64,000 nt of DNA, taken from assembly GCF_900240335.1 (NCBI RefSeq), contig NZ_LT964979.1, positions 2,666,001-2,730,000 of the forward strand, written 5' to 3'. A program made the translations under genes and the position numbers. Origin of the DNA: Flavimobilis massiliensis (lineage in GTDB: Bacteria > Actinomycetota > Actinomycetes > Actinomycetales > Cellulomonadaceae). Positions 7,716-16,364 of this stretch are shown here, piece by piece. The notes under the pieces were generated by a model. The model saw nothing but the letters and a program-made list of their open reading frames with translations. It did no database searches and had not been told where the DNA came from. Within the stretch, counting starts at the first letter, position 1. Each line of letters starts with the position of its first letter.

Positions 7716-9319
7716 GCCGCGTCGTCATCGTCGGAGCCGGCGTCGCGGGGCTCGCGACCGCCGCGCTCCTCGCCCGCGCGGGCGACGACGTCGAGGTCGT
7801 CGACCGGCTCGACACCGTCGGCGGCCGCGCCGGCACGTGGCAGCGCGACGGCTTCACGTTCGACCTCGGACCGTCGTGGTTCCTCATGCCCGAGGTCTTC
7901 GAGGCGTTCTACCGGGAGGTCGGCACGACGACCGCCGAGCAGCTCGACCTCGTCGACCTCGACCCCGCCTACCGCGTGCTCGCCGAGGACGCGGAACCGC
8001 TCGACGTCCGCTCCGGCCGCGCGCACGCGACGGAGCTCTTCGAGTCCGTCGAGGCCGGTGCCGGCGCACGCCTCGGCCGCTACCTCGACGAGGCGCGCGA
8101 CGTGTACCGCGTGGCCGTCGACCACCTGCTCCGCACCGACTTCAGCCGCCCGCGCGACCTCCTCGTGCCCGCCGTCCTGCGGCGCCTGCCGACGCTCGCC
8201 CGGCTGCTCGCCGTGCCGCTGTCCCGGCACGTCGGTACGCGGTTCGCCGACCGGCGCCTCCGGCAGGTCCTCGGCTACCCCGCGGTCTTCCTCGGTACCC
8301 GCCCCGAGCGCGCCCCGAGCATGTACCACCTCATGAGCCACCTCGACCTCGTCGACGGCGTCCGTTACCCCCGCGGCGGCTTCGGCGAGGTGACGCGATC
8401 GCTCGCCCGCCTCGCCGAGGACGCTGGCGCCCGGCTCACGCTCGGCACAGAGGTCACCGCGCTCCGGACGACGACGGGCGCCGGGAGCGTCCGCACCGCG
8501 AAGCGACCCCGCGCCCACGTCACCGGCATCGACGTCGTCGGGCGGGACGGCCCGCGCACGATCGACGCAGACGTCGTCGTCCACGCGGGCGACCTCCACC
8601 ACCTCGAGACGCAGATCCTGCCGGCTCACCTGCGCACCTACCCGGAGCGTTGGTGGGCGCGGCGCGCCCCCGGTCCGGGTGCTGTCCTCGTCCACCTCGG
8701 CGTCCGCGGGCGGCTTCCCGAGCTCACGCACCACACCCTGATGTTCACGCGCGACTGGACCGAGGGCTTCGACGCCGTCGACGGGCACCGACCCCTGCCG
8801 GACCCCGCGTCCGCGTACGTGTGCGCACCGTCCCGCACCGACGCCACCGTCGCGCCCGACGGTCACGAGACCCTCTTCCTCCTCGTGCCCGTCCACGCCG
8901 ACCCGGAGCTCGGCCGCGGCGGCCTCGACGGGACGGGCGACCCGGGCGTCGAGCGGATCGCTGACGCCGCGATCGCCCAGCTCGCCGCGTGGGCCGGTGT
9001 GCCCGACCTCGCCGAACGCATCGTCGTGCGCCGCACCGTCGGCCCCGGCGACATGGCCGCCGACCTCCACGCGTGGCGCGGCGGGGCCCTCGGCCCCGCG
9101 CACACCCTCCGCCAGTCAGCGATGCTCCGGGCCCGCAACACCTCCCGGCGCGTCGACGGCCTCATCCACGCCGGGGCGTCGACCGTGCCTGGCGTCGGCG
9201 TGCCCATGTGTCTGCTGAGCGCTCAGGTCGCGCACGACACGCTCGCGCGGGCACGCGGAGGGGCGTCGGCCGACGTGCCGACGACGACACAGCCCCACAC
9301 GCCGTCGGACGCGCGATGA
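7712..9319 (+). CDS. crtI: Phytoene desaturase
   Basis: A 535-residue FAD-dependent CrtI-type desaturase that converts phytoene to lycopene in four steps. The N-terminal dinucleotide fold is VVIVGAGVAGLATAALLARAG, followed by GGRAGTW; the C-terminal region has the family block HAGASTVPGVGVPMCLLSA (about residues 488-506), which contributes to FAD binding. It overlaps crtB by ATGA and crtYe by ATGA. Confidence 0.94.
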   Translation: MSRVVIVGAGVAGLATAALLARAGDDVEVVDRLDTVGGRAGTWQRDGFTFDLGPSWFLMPEVFEAFYREVGTTTAEQLDLVDLDPAYRVLAEDAEPLDVRSGRAHATELFESVEAGAGARLGRYLDEARDVYRVAVDHLLRTDFSRPRDLLVPAVLRRLPTLARLLAVPLSRHVGTRFADRRLRQVLGYPAVFLGTRPERAPSMYHLMSHLDLVDGVRYPRGGFGEVTRSLARLAEDAGARLTLGTEVTALRTTTGAGSVRTAKRPRAHVTGIDVVGRDGPRTIDADVVVHAGDLHHLETQILPAHLRTYPERWWARRAPGPGAVLVHLGVRGRLPELTHHTLMFTRDWTEGFDAVDGHRPLPDPASAYVCAPSRTDATVAPDGHETLFLLVPVHADPELGRGGLDGTGDPGVERIADAAIAQLAAWAGVPDLAERIVVRRTVGPGDMAADLHAWRGGALGPAHTLRQSAMLRARNTSRRVDGLIHAGASTVPGVGVPMCLLSAQVAHDTLARARGGASADVPTTTQPHTPSDAR

Positions 9320-9681
9320 CCGGCGCCTACCTCGCGGCGCTCCTCGTCTCGGCCGCCGGAGTCCTCGCGATCGACCTGCGCTGGCGGCTCCTCCTCGGAG
9401 CGCGTCGCAGCCCGTTCGGCACGCGCCTGCGCGTGCTCGGCGTCGTCGGCGCCGGCGCCGCGCTGCTCCTCGTGTGGGACGTCGTCGCGATCCGAGCCGG
9501 CTTCTACGGACGCGGCCTCGGCGACGCGCTCGTGGGCGTCGAGGTCGCACCGCACCTGCCCATCGAGGAGATCGTCTTCGTCGTCTTCCTCGCGTACGTG
9601 ACGCTCGTCGTCGCCGCAGGGATGCTCCGGTGGCTCGGGCAGCGTCGCGACCAGTGGCCCGACGGGAGGGACGCCTCATGA
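9316..9681 (+). CDS. crtYe: Lycopene cyclase subunit CrtYe
   Basis: A 121-residue integral membrane protein of the heterodimeric lycopene cyclase family (CarR/CrtYc-type domain). Three hydrophobic helices are visible, and PHLPIEEIVFVVFLAYVT (about residues 80-97) is the characteristic motif. The partner subunit is the first half of the next gene. In C50 carotenoid producers the pair cyclises the ends of flavuxanthin-type intermediates; ring type (beta, gamma or epsilon) cannot be read from sequence alone. Start ATG overlaps the crtI stop. Confidence 0.9.
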   Translation: MTGAYLAALLVSAAGVLAIDLRWRLLLGARRSPFGTRLRVLGVVGAGAALLLVWDVVAIRAGFYGRGLGDALVGVEVAPHLPIEEIVFVVFLAYVTLVVAAGMLRWLGQRRDQWPDGRDAS

Positions 9682-11000
9682 CGTACGCCGGCCTTGCCGC
9701 CCTCGTCCTCGTCCTCGCGGCGCTCGGGCACGTCGTCTGCCGGGCGGTTGCGCGCTCGCGCGGGACGCTCCCCGAGAACCTCGGCGTCGCGACGGCGCTC
9801 ACCGCGCTCGTGCTCCTCGTGCTCACCGTCGTCTTCGATTCCGCGATGATCGCCGCGGACCTCTTCCGCTTCGACGCGTCACAGCTGCTCGGCGTACGCG
9901 TCGGGCTCGCGCCCCTCGAGGACCTCGCCTGGCCGCTCGCGACTGCGCTCGTCCTGCCCGCGCTCGCCGCCGCGACCGCGCCACGGCCTGCCGAGCCGGT
10001 GCGCGTTGACGGGTGGACGTCGTCCGCGCGGGGAGAACGTCTCGCGGCCACGGACGTGACGCTCCCGCGGCCGACGTCCTCGGCGGGCACCGCCGCAGGC
10101 GCTCCTGCCGAGGCGCCCGGACGCACCCCGGCACGGCGCGTCCTCGCGCGGCTCATCGGTACGTCGCGACCCGTCTCGTGGATCAACACCGCCTACCCGT
10201 TCGTCGCGGCCTACCTCCTCGCGGGCGGGTCCTCGTGGTGGCTCGGGATCGTCGCGGCACTCTACCTCCTCGTCCCGTACAACCTCGCGATGTACGGCAT
10301 CAACGACGTCTTCGACCACGAGTCGGATCTCGCGAACCCGCGCAAGGGCGGCGTCGAGGGGATCGTCCTCGAACGCGGCCTCCACCGCACGACGCTCGTC
10401 GCGGCCCTCGTGACGAACGTGCCGTTCCTCGTCGTACTGCTCGCCGCCGGGACGGCGCTCGCCAACGTCGTCCTCGTCGTCGCGGTCGTCGCGGTCGTCG
10501 GCTACTCGGCGCCGCCGCTGCGGCTTAAGGAACGGCCCGTGCTCGACTCGCTCACGAGCTCGACGCACTTCGTCGCGCCGGCCGTCTACGGGGTCGCGCT
10601 CACGGGCGGCGCGTGGACGAGCGAGGTGCTCGCGGTGCTCGCGGCGTTCTTCTGCTGGGGCGCCGCATCCCATGCGTTCGGTGCGGTCCAGGACGTGCGC
10701 GCGGACCGGGCGGCCGGCATCGGCTCGGTCGCGACCGTCCTCGGGGCGCGGCGCACGACGCGTCTTGCGCTCGCGGTCTACGCGCTCGCGGCCGTCGTCC
10801 TGCTCGTCGGCGCAGGGTGGCCGGGGCGTGTCGCGGCACTCGTGCCGCTCCTCCACCTCATCAACGTGTGGCCGCACCGCGACGTCACCGACACGACGTG
10901 CGAGACGGCGAACGCCGGCTGGCGACGCTTCCTGTGGCTCAACCAGGTGTGCGGGTTCATCGTCACCCTCGTCGTCATCGCGGTCCTCGCGGGCTGGTGA
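9678..11000 (+). CDS. crtYf-crtEb: CrtYf lycopene cyclase subunit fused to CrtEb lycopene elongase
   Basis: One uninterrupted 440-residue frame holds two enzymes. Residues 1-100 are a CrtYf-type cyclase subunit (three membrane helices, PLEDLAWPLATALVLPAL). A Pro/Thr/Ala-rich linker covers about 101-155. Residues about 158-440 are a UbiA-family prenyltransferase with NDVFDHESDLANPRKGG (first Asp-rich motif) and DVRADRAAGIGS (second). The UbiA half matches CrtEb, which adds two C5 units to lycopene, giving C50 carotenoids. Separate crtYf and crtEb genes are usual in Corynebacterium; a comparable natural fusion (lbtBC) is known from Dietzia. It overlaps crtYe by ATGA, and the 3' end overlaps the convergent SDR gene by 26 bp. 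Confidence 0.92.
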   Translation: MTYAGLAALVLVLAALGHVVCRAVARSRGTLPENLGVATALTALVLLVLTVVFDSAMIAADLFRFDASQLLGVRVGLAPLEDLAWPLATALVLPALAAATAPRPAEPVRVDGWTSSARGERLAATDVTLPRPTSSAGTAAGAPAEAPGRTPARRVLARLIGTSRPVSWINTAYPFVAAYLLAGGSSWWLGIVAALYLLVPYNLAMYGINDVFDHESDLANPRKGGVEGIVLERGLHRTTLVAALVTNVPFLVVLLAAGTALANVVLVVAVVAVVGYSAPPLRLKERPVLDSLTSSTHFVAPAVYGVALTGGAWTSEVLAVLAAFFCWGAASHAFGAVQDVRADRAAGIGSVATVLGARRTTRLALAVYALAAVVLLVGAGWPGRVAALVPLLHLINVWPHRDVTDTTCETANAGWRRFLWLNQVCGFIVTLVVIAVLAGW

Positions 11001-12534
11001 CGCGCAGCTCGCGGGCGCGCGCGAGGATGTTGCGCGCCATCGACGGGAAGACGATCGCGTGGAACGGCGCGATGAGCCCCCAGTAGAGCTTGCCGGGCAG
11101 ACCGTGCGGCAGGTAGACGGCCCGCTGGTCGTAGCGGGTGCCGCCGCCCGGGGCAGGCTCGACGCGCATCTCGAGCCACGCCCGTCCGGCGACGCGCATC
11201 TCGGCGCGCAGCCGCAGGTAGCGCCCGCGCTCGAGACGCTCGACGCGCCACCAGTCGACGGGGTCGCCGACGGCGAGCATCTCGGGGTGGCGTCGGCCGC
11301 GCCTGGCGCCGGGTCCGCCCGCGAACGTGTCGAGGATGCCGCGCACCGCCCACGCAACGGGCCACGAGTACCACCCGTTGCGTCCGCCGATCCCCTCGAC
11401 GACGGGCCACACGTCGGCGGGCTCGAGGTCGCGGGCGATGCGCGAGCGGGCGTCGACGCGCACCGTCGCGCCTGACCACGGCGGGTCGGACGGCAGCGGG
11501 TCGGCGGACACGCCGCCGCTCGCGCTCGCCCACGTCGTCGTCACCTCGCCGCGTCGCTCGCGCGCGAGCGCGAGCCGCACTGCCTCCCGGTACCCGGTGA
11601 GGCCGCCCGGAGGTGGCGGGATGATGCCGTCGATGCGGGTGTCGCGGCAGATCGCGTCGTGCTGGAGGGACTGGACGAGCGGGACGGCCATGGCGTGCGG
11701 CACGGGCGTGACGAGCGCGACCCACCAGCCGGCGAGCCGCGGCGCAGGCACGGGGAACGCGTAGATGCGTCGTCGCCCCAGCCCGGCCTCGTGGCGGTAG
11801 CCGTGCATGAGCGCCGCGTACGTGAGGACGTCGCGTGAGCCGATGTCGAAGCGGCCCGAGACGCTCGCGGGCACGCGTGCGGCCCCGCGCAGGTAGTGGA
11901 GGACGTCACGCACCGCGATGGGCTCGACGAGGTTGCCGACCCACGACGGTGCGGGCATGAACGGCAGATTCTCGGTGAGGTGCCGGATCATCTCGAACGA
12001 CGCGGAGCCGGAGCCGATGACGACGCCCGCGTCGAGGACGAGCGTCGGCACGCCCGAGCCGAGCAGCGCGTCACCCACGGCGGTGCGGGACGCCATGTGG
12101 GGCGAGAGGTCGACGCCGCGCGGGTGCAGGCCGCCGAGGTAGACGATGCGTCCGACGTCCGCGGCGGCGCACGCACGCGCGACGGTGCGCGCGATCGTCA
12201 GCTCGGTGCGTGCGTAGTCCCCACCCGTGCTCATCGAGTGGACGAGGTGGTAGACGACGTCGACGTCGCCGGGCGCGTCGGGCGCCGCACCGCGCGGGCG
12301 GAGCGCGGCCGCGACGGCCTCGGCGTCGCCGAGGTCCGCGCGGCGCACGTCGACGTCGTCGCGCCACGGGACGTCGGCGAGCCGCTCGGGCGCGCGCACG
12401 GCGACGCGCACGTCGTGCCCCTCCGCGAGGAGTTCGGGGACGAGCCTGCCGCCGACGTACCCGGTCGCGCCCGTGACGAGCACGCGCCGGGGGCCGCCGA
12501 GGAGGCGCGGGGTGGTCGTTTCGTCGGTCGTCAT
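10975..12534 (-). CDS. SDR-family NAD(P)-dependent protein with DUF2867-type C-terminal domain
   Basis: A 519-residue protein. The first 300 residues are an atypical short-chain dehydrogenase / epimerase with VLVTGATGYVGGRLVPELL (nucleotide-binding Gly motif) and later VLDAGVVIGSGSASFEMIRH. The last 170 residues match the DUF2867 lipid-binding-like domain (WYSWPVAWAVRGILD, GDPVDWWRVE, YWGLIAPFHAIVFPSMARNI). Substrate is unknown; membership in a carotenoid-linked operon suggests a lipid or isoprenoid substrate, but that is inference. ATG 12534 has GGGGAGAGG as ribosome-binding site. It is the last gene of the MMPL-pdg-SDR operon and overlaps the tail of crtYf-Eb. Confidence 0.82.
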   Translation of the reverse strand: MTTDETTTPRLLGGPRRVLVTGATGYVGGRLVPELLAEGHDVRVAVRAPERLADVPWRDDVDVRRADLGDAEAVAAALRPRGAAPDAPGDVDVVYHLVHSMSTGGDYARTELTIARTVARACAAADVGRIVYLGGLHPRGVDLSPHMASRTAVGDALLGSGVPTLVLDAGVVIGSGSASFEMIRHLTENLPFMPAPSWVGNLVEPIAVRDVLHYLRGAARVPASVSGRFDIGSRDVLTYAALMHGYRHEAGLGRRRIYAFPVPAPRLAGWWVALVTPVPHAMAVPLVQSLQHDAICRDTRIDGIIPPPPGGLTGYREAVRLALARERRGEVTTTWASASGGVSADPLPSDPPWSGATVRVDARSRIARDLEPADVWPVVEGIGGRNGWYSWPVAWAVRGILDTFAGGPGARRGRRHPEMLAVGDPVDWWRVERLERGRYLRLRAEMRVAGRAWLEMRVEPAPGGGTRYDQRAVYLPHGLPGKLYWGLIAPFHAIVFPSMARNILARARELRVTSPRGPR

Positions 12535-12574
12535 CGTCCTAGCCTCTCCCCGAATGCAGCGTCGCGCGCGTCGG

Positions 12575-13021
12575 TCAGGTGCGCGCGGCGTCGGGCAGCG
12601 CACGCTCCCACGTCGCGACGGGGCCGTCGACGACGTCGAAGAGCGGGTGCGCGTGCACCTCCGGGCCGAGCCGCGCGAGGTCGTCCGGTGCCCTCACGGC
12701 GAGCTTCGCCGTGAGGTGCGCGCGCTCGAGCTCGAGCTGGCCCGTCGTCACGGTGAGCCGCGCGGGCGCGGGGCCGGGCCGGTCGATGCGGGTGCGGTCG
12801 AAGCGGTAGCCGCGCACGTCGGCCTCGTCGGCGAGCGCCGTGAGGTACGCACCGACCGCCCCGAGCGGGTCGGGAGCGTCCCGGAACCGTTCGAGCTGCG
12901 GGTGGCGCGTGTACCCGCGCGTGCGCCCCGCAAGGACGGCCTGCGCGAGCAGGGTCTCGCGCCAGCACGCGACAAGCCCGACGCGGTCGAGCTCGGCCGG
13001 GGCGAGCGACCAGATCCTCAT
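12575..13021 (-). CDS. Pyrimidine dimer DNA glycosylase / endonuclease V family protein
   Basis: A 148-residue homologue of T4 endonuclease V (Pyr_excise family), which removes UV-induced cyclobutane pyrimidine dimers by glycosylase/AP-lyase action. The N-terminus MRIWSLAPAELDRVGLVACW is typical of the bacterial family, followed by RETLLAQAVL, GYTRHPQLERF and the small C-terminal domain; length is close to the 138 residues of T4 EndoV. The Glu of WRET falls where the T4 catalytic Glu23 is. The start overlaps the stop of the MMPL gene (ATGA). Linking a UV repair enzyme to a carotenoid-associated transporter is a notable context. Confidence 0.82.
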   Translation of the reverse strand: MRIWSLAPAELDRVGLVACWRETLLAQAVLAGRTRGYTRHPQLERFRDAPDPLGAVGAYLTALADEADVRGYRFDRTRIDRPGPAPARLTVTTGQLELERAHLTAKLAVRAPDDLARLGPEVHAHPLFDVVDGPVATWERALPDAART

Positions 13022-15165
13022 CGTTCGCCCCGCGTGAGCTTCGACGGCCACCAGATCGCACGGCCGACGTCGTAGCCGAGCGCGGGCACAAGGACGGTCC
13101 GCACGAGGAACGTGTCGACGAGCACGCCGAACGCAACGATGAACGCGAGCTGCACGAGGAAGAGGATCGGCAGGACCGCGAGCGCCGCGAACGTCGCGGC
13201 GAGCACGAGGCCGGCCGACGTGATGACGCCGCCCGTGATCGCCAGGCCGCGCGTCATGCCGAGGTGCGTGCCGTGCGCGAGCGACTCCTCGCGCACACGC
13301 GTCATGAGGAAGATGTTGTAGTCGATGCCGAGCGCGACGAGGAACACGAAGCCGAAGAGCGGCACGGCCGGGTCTGCACCGGGCATGTCGAGCACATGGT
13401 TGAAGACGAGGGCGCTCACGCCGAGGGTGGCCGCGAACGAGAGGACGACGGTCGCGACGAGGAGCAGCGGCGCGACGATCGCGCGCAGCAGCAGCCCGAG
13501 GATGAGGAGGATGACAAGGAGCACGACGGGGATGATGAGGTTCCGGTCGTGGACGGAGGCGTCGTCGGAGTCGATCGCTGTCGCGGTCGTGCCACCCACG
13601 AGGGCGTCATCCGCGAGGGCGGTGCGCAGCGCGCGCACCGTCGTCTCGGCGGCCGTCGAGTCCGCGGCGTCGGTGAGGGTCGCCTGGAGGAGGACGTTCC
13701 CGTCGACGATGGTCGGTGCGGGCGCCTCCGTGCCGGGGCGGCCGACGGGCTGGATGCCGTCCGCGGTGACGGGCGCGGTGCCCGACGGCGAGTCCTGCGC
13801 CGTCACCGCGAGGCCGGCGACGCCGGGGGTGCCGAGGATCGTCGTCGCGACGGCGTCGAGCGAGCCCTCGGGGGCCAGGACGTACGTCGGTGAGCCGGAG
13901 CCGCCGGGGAAGTGCTCGGCGAGGAGCTGCTGTCCGGTGCGGGCAGGGGAGTCACCGAGGACGAGGTCGGACTGCGCGACGCCGTCGGCCTTGAGCTGAG
14001 TAAGCCCGACGCTCGCGAGGAGGAGCACGACCGTCGTGCCGACCCAGAGCGTGCGGGGGCGGCGGGAGACGGCGCCGGGCAGCGCGTGCCAGAGGCCGCG
14101 CTGCGGCATGCGTGCGTCGGGGTCGGCGACCTGCTCGGGAGTGAGCGGCTGCGGGCGGCGCGGCCAGAATGCGACGCCGCCGGTGAGCGCGAGGAGCGAG
14201 GGCAGCAGGGTGAACGACGCGATCATCGCCCAGACGATGCCGATCGCGGCGATCGGGCCGAGGTCGCGGTTCGACTGGAGGTCGGAGAGCAGGAGGCACA
14301 GGAGTCCGGCGATGACGGTGCCGCCCGAGGCGACGATCGGCTCGAACGAGCCACGCAGGGCCGCGCGCGTCGCGGCCCAGCGGTCGGGCTGCGCGCGGAG
14401 CTCCTCGCGGAAGCGGGAGACGTAGAGGAGCCCGTAGTCGGTGGCCGCGCCGATGACGAGGATGAAGAGGATGCCCTGCGTCTGCCCGGAGAGGAGGACG
14501 ACGCCCTCCTTGGCGAGCAGCCACACGGTCGCGAGCGCGGCGCACAGGGCGAAGACGCTCGACGTGAGGACGAGGAGCGGCAGGACGGGGGAGCGGTAGA
14601 CGACGATGAGGATGACGAGGACCGCGGCGAGCGCGACGCCGAGGAGGAGGCCGTCGATGCCGGCGAACGCGTCGCCGAGGTCGGCGGAGAGGCCGGCGGG
14701 TCCGGTGACGAGGACCTTGACGCCGTCGGGCGTCTGGGAGGCGAAGGCGGCACGGATCGCTTCGACGCCCTCGCCGAGGTCGGACTGCGTGCTGAGGGCC
14801 ACGAACACCTGCACGGCCTGGCCGTCCTCCGACGGGATCGCGGGGCTCGCGCCGCCTGCGACCTGCTCGATCGCGCCTGCGGCCTCGGCGGCGGCGGCGA
14901 GCGCTGCGAGGTCGGCCTCGGTGAGGCCGCCGTCGCGGACCGCGACGACGACCGCGGGGATCGCGTCGTCGCCGAGGAAGCCCGTGAGCTGCTTCTGGAC
15001 CTGGGTGGCCTCGGCGCTCGTCGGCAGGTAGGCCGTCGGGTCGTTCGACGAGACCTCGTCGACGCGGCCGAAGAGCGGGCCGCCGAACGAGGCGAGTCCG
15101 AGCCAGGCGATGACGAGGAGCGCGGGGACGAGGGTGCGCAGTAGGCGGGTGCGGGGTGCGGTCAC
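13018..15165 (-). CDS. MMPL-family RND transporter
   Basis: A 715-residue transporter with the duplicated MMPL layout: helix 1 (LVPALLVIAWLGLASF), a large outer domain, a block of five helices (from LLLGVALAAVLVILIVVYRS, about residue 175), a second outer domain (about 400-530) and a final helix block. It would export a lipid or hydrophobic compound. In Corynebacterium glutamicum an MMPL gene (cg0722) lies inside the crt operon, so a link with carotenoid or lipid traffic is plausible. GTG 15165 is only 6 nt downstream of TATGCT, so the message is probably leaderless; a CTAG-N5-CTAG palindrome sits just upstream. Confidence 0.9.
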   Translation of the reverse strand: MTAPRTRLLRTLVPALLVIAWLGLASFGGPLFGRVDEVSSNDPTAYLPTSAEATQVQKQLTGFLGDDAIPAVVVAVRDGGLTEADLAALAAAAEAAGAIEQVAGGASPAIPSEDGQAVQVFVALSTQSDLGEGVEAIRAAFASQTPDGVKVLVTGPAGLSADLGDAFAGIDGLLLGVALAAVLVILIVVYRSPVLPLLVLTSSVFALCAALATVWLLAKEGVVLLSGQTQGILFILVIGAATDYGLLYVSRFREELRAQPDRWAATRAALRGSFEPIVASGGTVIAGLLCLLLSDLQSNRDLGPIAAIGIVWAMIASFTLLPSLLALTGGVAFWPRRPQPLTPEQVADPDARMPQRGLWHALPGAVSRRPRTLWVGTTVVLLLASVGLTQLKADGVAQSDLVLGDSPARTGQQLLAEHFPGGSGSPTYVLAPEGSLDAVATTILGTPGVAGLAVTAQDSPSGTAPVTADGIQPVGRPGTEAPAPTIVDGNVLLQATLTDAADSTAAETTVRALRTALADDALVGGTTATAIDSDDASVHDRNLIIPVVLLVILLILGLLLRAIVAPLLLVATVVLSFAATLGVSALVFNHVLDMPGADPAVPLFGFVFLVALGIDYNIFLMTRVREESLAHGTHLGMTRGLAITGGVITSAGLVLAATFAALAVLPILFLVQLAFIVAFGVLVDTFLVRTVLVPALGYDVGRAIWWPSKLTRGER

Positions 15166-15171
15166 CCCGTC

Positions 15172-15195
15172 AGCATAAACCTAGATAGGCTAGGT
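15172..15195 (-). promoter_or_regulatory. MMPL operon promoter with CTAG-N5-CTAG operator
   Basis: On the minus strand ACCTAG-CCTAT-CTAGGT (15179-15195) is a perfect 6-bp inverted repeat with a 5-bp spacer, immediately followed by TATGCT (15172-15177), a good -10 hexamer, then 6 nt and the GTG. A repressor bound here would cover the -10/-35 spacer. The core is the same as in the crt operator at 4993-5011. Confidence 0.6.
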
Positions 15196-15220
15196 ATCCA
15201 GGGTGGGGGTGCCGAGAGGC

Positions 15221-16345
15221 TCAGGCCGACGCAAGCTCAAGACCGTGCGCCTCCGCGACACCCGCGTGCCACAGCAGGCCGTCACGCGTCGTGAGCCCCG
15301 CCCGCAGCCCCGCCCGCAGCGCAGCCTGCCGCGGCGGCAGCCCGTCGGCGACGAGGTTCCCACCGCCCGCCGCGAGCTCGAGCAGGTACGGCAGCGTCGC
15401 GTTCGTCAGCGCGCGCGTCGACGTCACCGGCACCGCGCCCGGCATGTTCCCCACGGCGTACACGCGCGAGCCGTGCACCTGGTAGACGGGGTCGTCGTGC
15501 GTCGTCGGCCGTGAGACCTCGAAGCACCCACCCTGGTCGATCGCGACGTCGACGAGCACCGACCCCTCACGCATCCGCGCGACGAGTTCGTCCGAGACGA
15601 GGTGCGGCGTCCGCGCGCCGGGGACGAGCACCGCCCCGACGACGAGGTCGGCCTCGAGGAGGAGCGGCTCGATCTCCCACGCGTTCGACGCAGCCGTGCG
15701 CACGTGACCGTTCGTCTCCGTGTCGATCGCCCGCAGTGTCTCGGGGGAGATGTCGACGACCGTGACGTCCGCGCGCATCCCGAGCGCGATCTGCGCTGCG
15801 TTGCGCCCCACCGTCCCCCCGCCGAGGACGATGACCTTGGCCGGCGGCGTCCCCGGGACTCCGCCCATGAGGATGCCCCGGCCGCCGCGCGACCGCATGA
15901 GTTCGACCGCACCGACCTGCGCCGCGAGCCGCCCCGCGATCTCGCTCATCGGCGCGAGCAGCGGCAGCCCGCCGTGCGAACCCGTCACCGTCTCGTACGC
16001 GAGGCTCGTCACCCCGCGGTCGAGGAGCGCACGCGTGAGCGTGAGGTCCGCCGCCGCGTGGAGGTACGCGAAGAGCAGCTGGCCCTCGCGCATGAGCGGC
16101 TGCTCGTTGGCCGTCGGCTCCTTGACCTTGCACACGAGGTCCGCCCGCTCCCAGACGTCCGCACCGTCCGCGACGATCGTCGCGCCCGCCGCGGCGTAGT
16201 CGTCGTCGGGCATCGCGGAACCCGCGCCTGCACCGGCCTGGACGAGAACCTCGTGGCCTGCGGCCACGAGCGCGTGCACCCCTCCTGGGGTGCACGCGAC
16301 GCGATACTCGTGGGGCTTGGTCTCCGTGGGAACGCCGATACGCAT
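15221..16345 (-). CDS. ald: Alanine dehydrogenase
   Basis: A 374-residue NAD-dependent alanine dehydrogenase (L-alanine + NAD to pyruvate + ammonium + NADH). Visible are MRIGVPTETKPHEYRV, the KVKEP block with the substrate-binding Lys, YLHAAADLTLTRALL with the catalytic His, and the Rossmann segment VIVLGGGTVGRNAAQIALG (about residues 170-188). Length is normal for the family. It lies 19 bp downstream of the ABC exporter pair on the same strand; no strong terminator is seen between it and the MMPL promoter. Confidence 0.95.
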   Translation of the reverse strand: MRIGVPTETKPHEYRVACTPGGVHALVAAGHEVLVQAGAGAGSAMPDDDYAAAGATIVADGADVWERADLVCKVKEPTANEQPLMREGQLLFAYLHAAADLTLTRALLDRGVTSLAYETVTGSHGGLPLLAPMSEIAGRLAAQVGAVELMRSRGGRGILMGGVPGTPPAKVIVLGGGTVGRNAAQIALGMRADVTVVDISPETLRAIDTETNGHVRTAASNAWEIEPLLLEADLVVGAVLVPGARTPHLVSDELVARMREGSVLVDVAIDQGGCFEVSRPTTHDDPVYQVHGSRVYAVGNMPGAVPVTSTRALTNATLPYLLELAAGGGNLVADGLPPRQAALRAGLRAGLTTRDGLLWHAGVAEAHGLELASA

Positions 16346-16364
16346 GGGGTCACGGTAGTCCCCG

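Noticed and set aside
15178..15195. Terminator of the alanine dehydrogenase gene
   Set aside because: The inverted repeat is short (6 bp arms) and lies directly upstream of a -10 hexamer for the MMPL gene, so an operator is the better reading.
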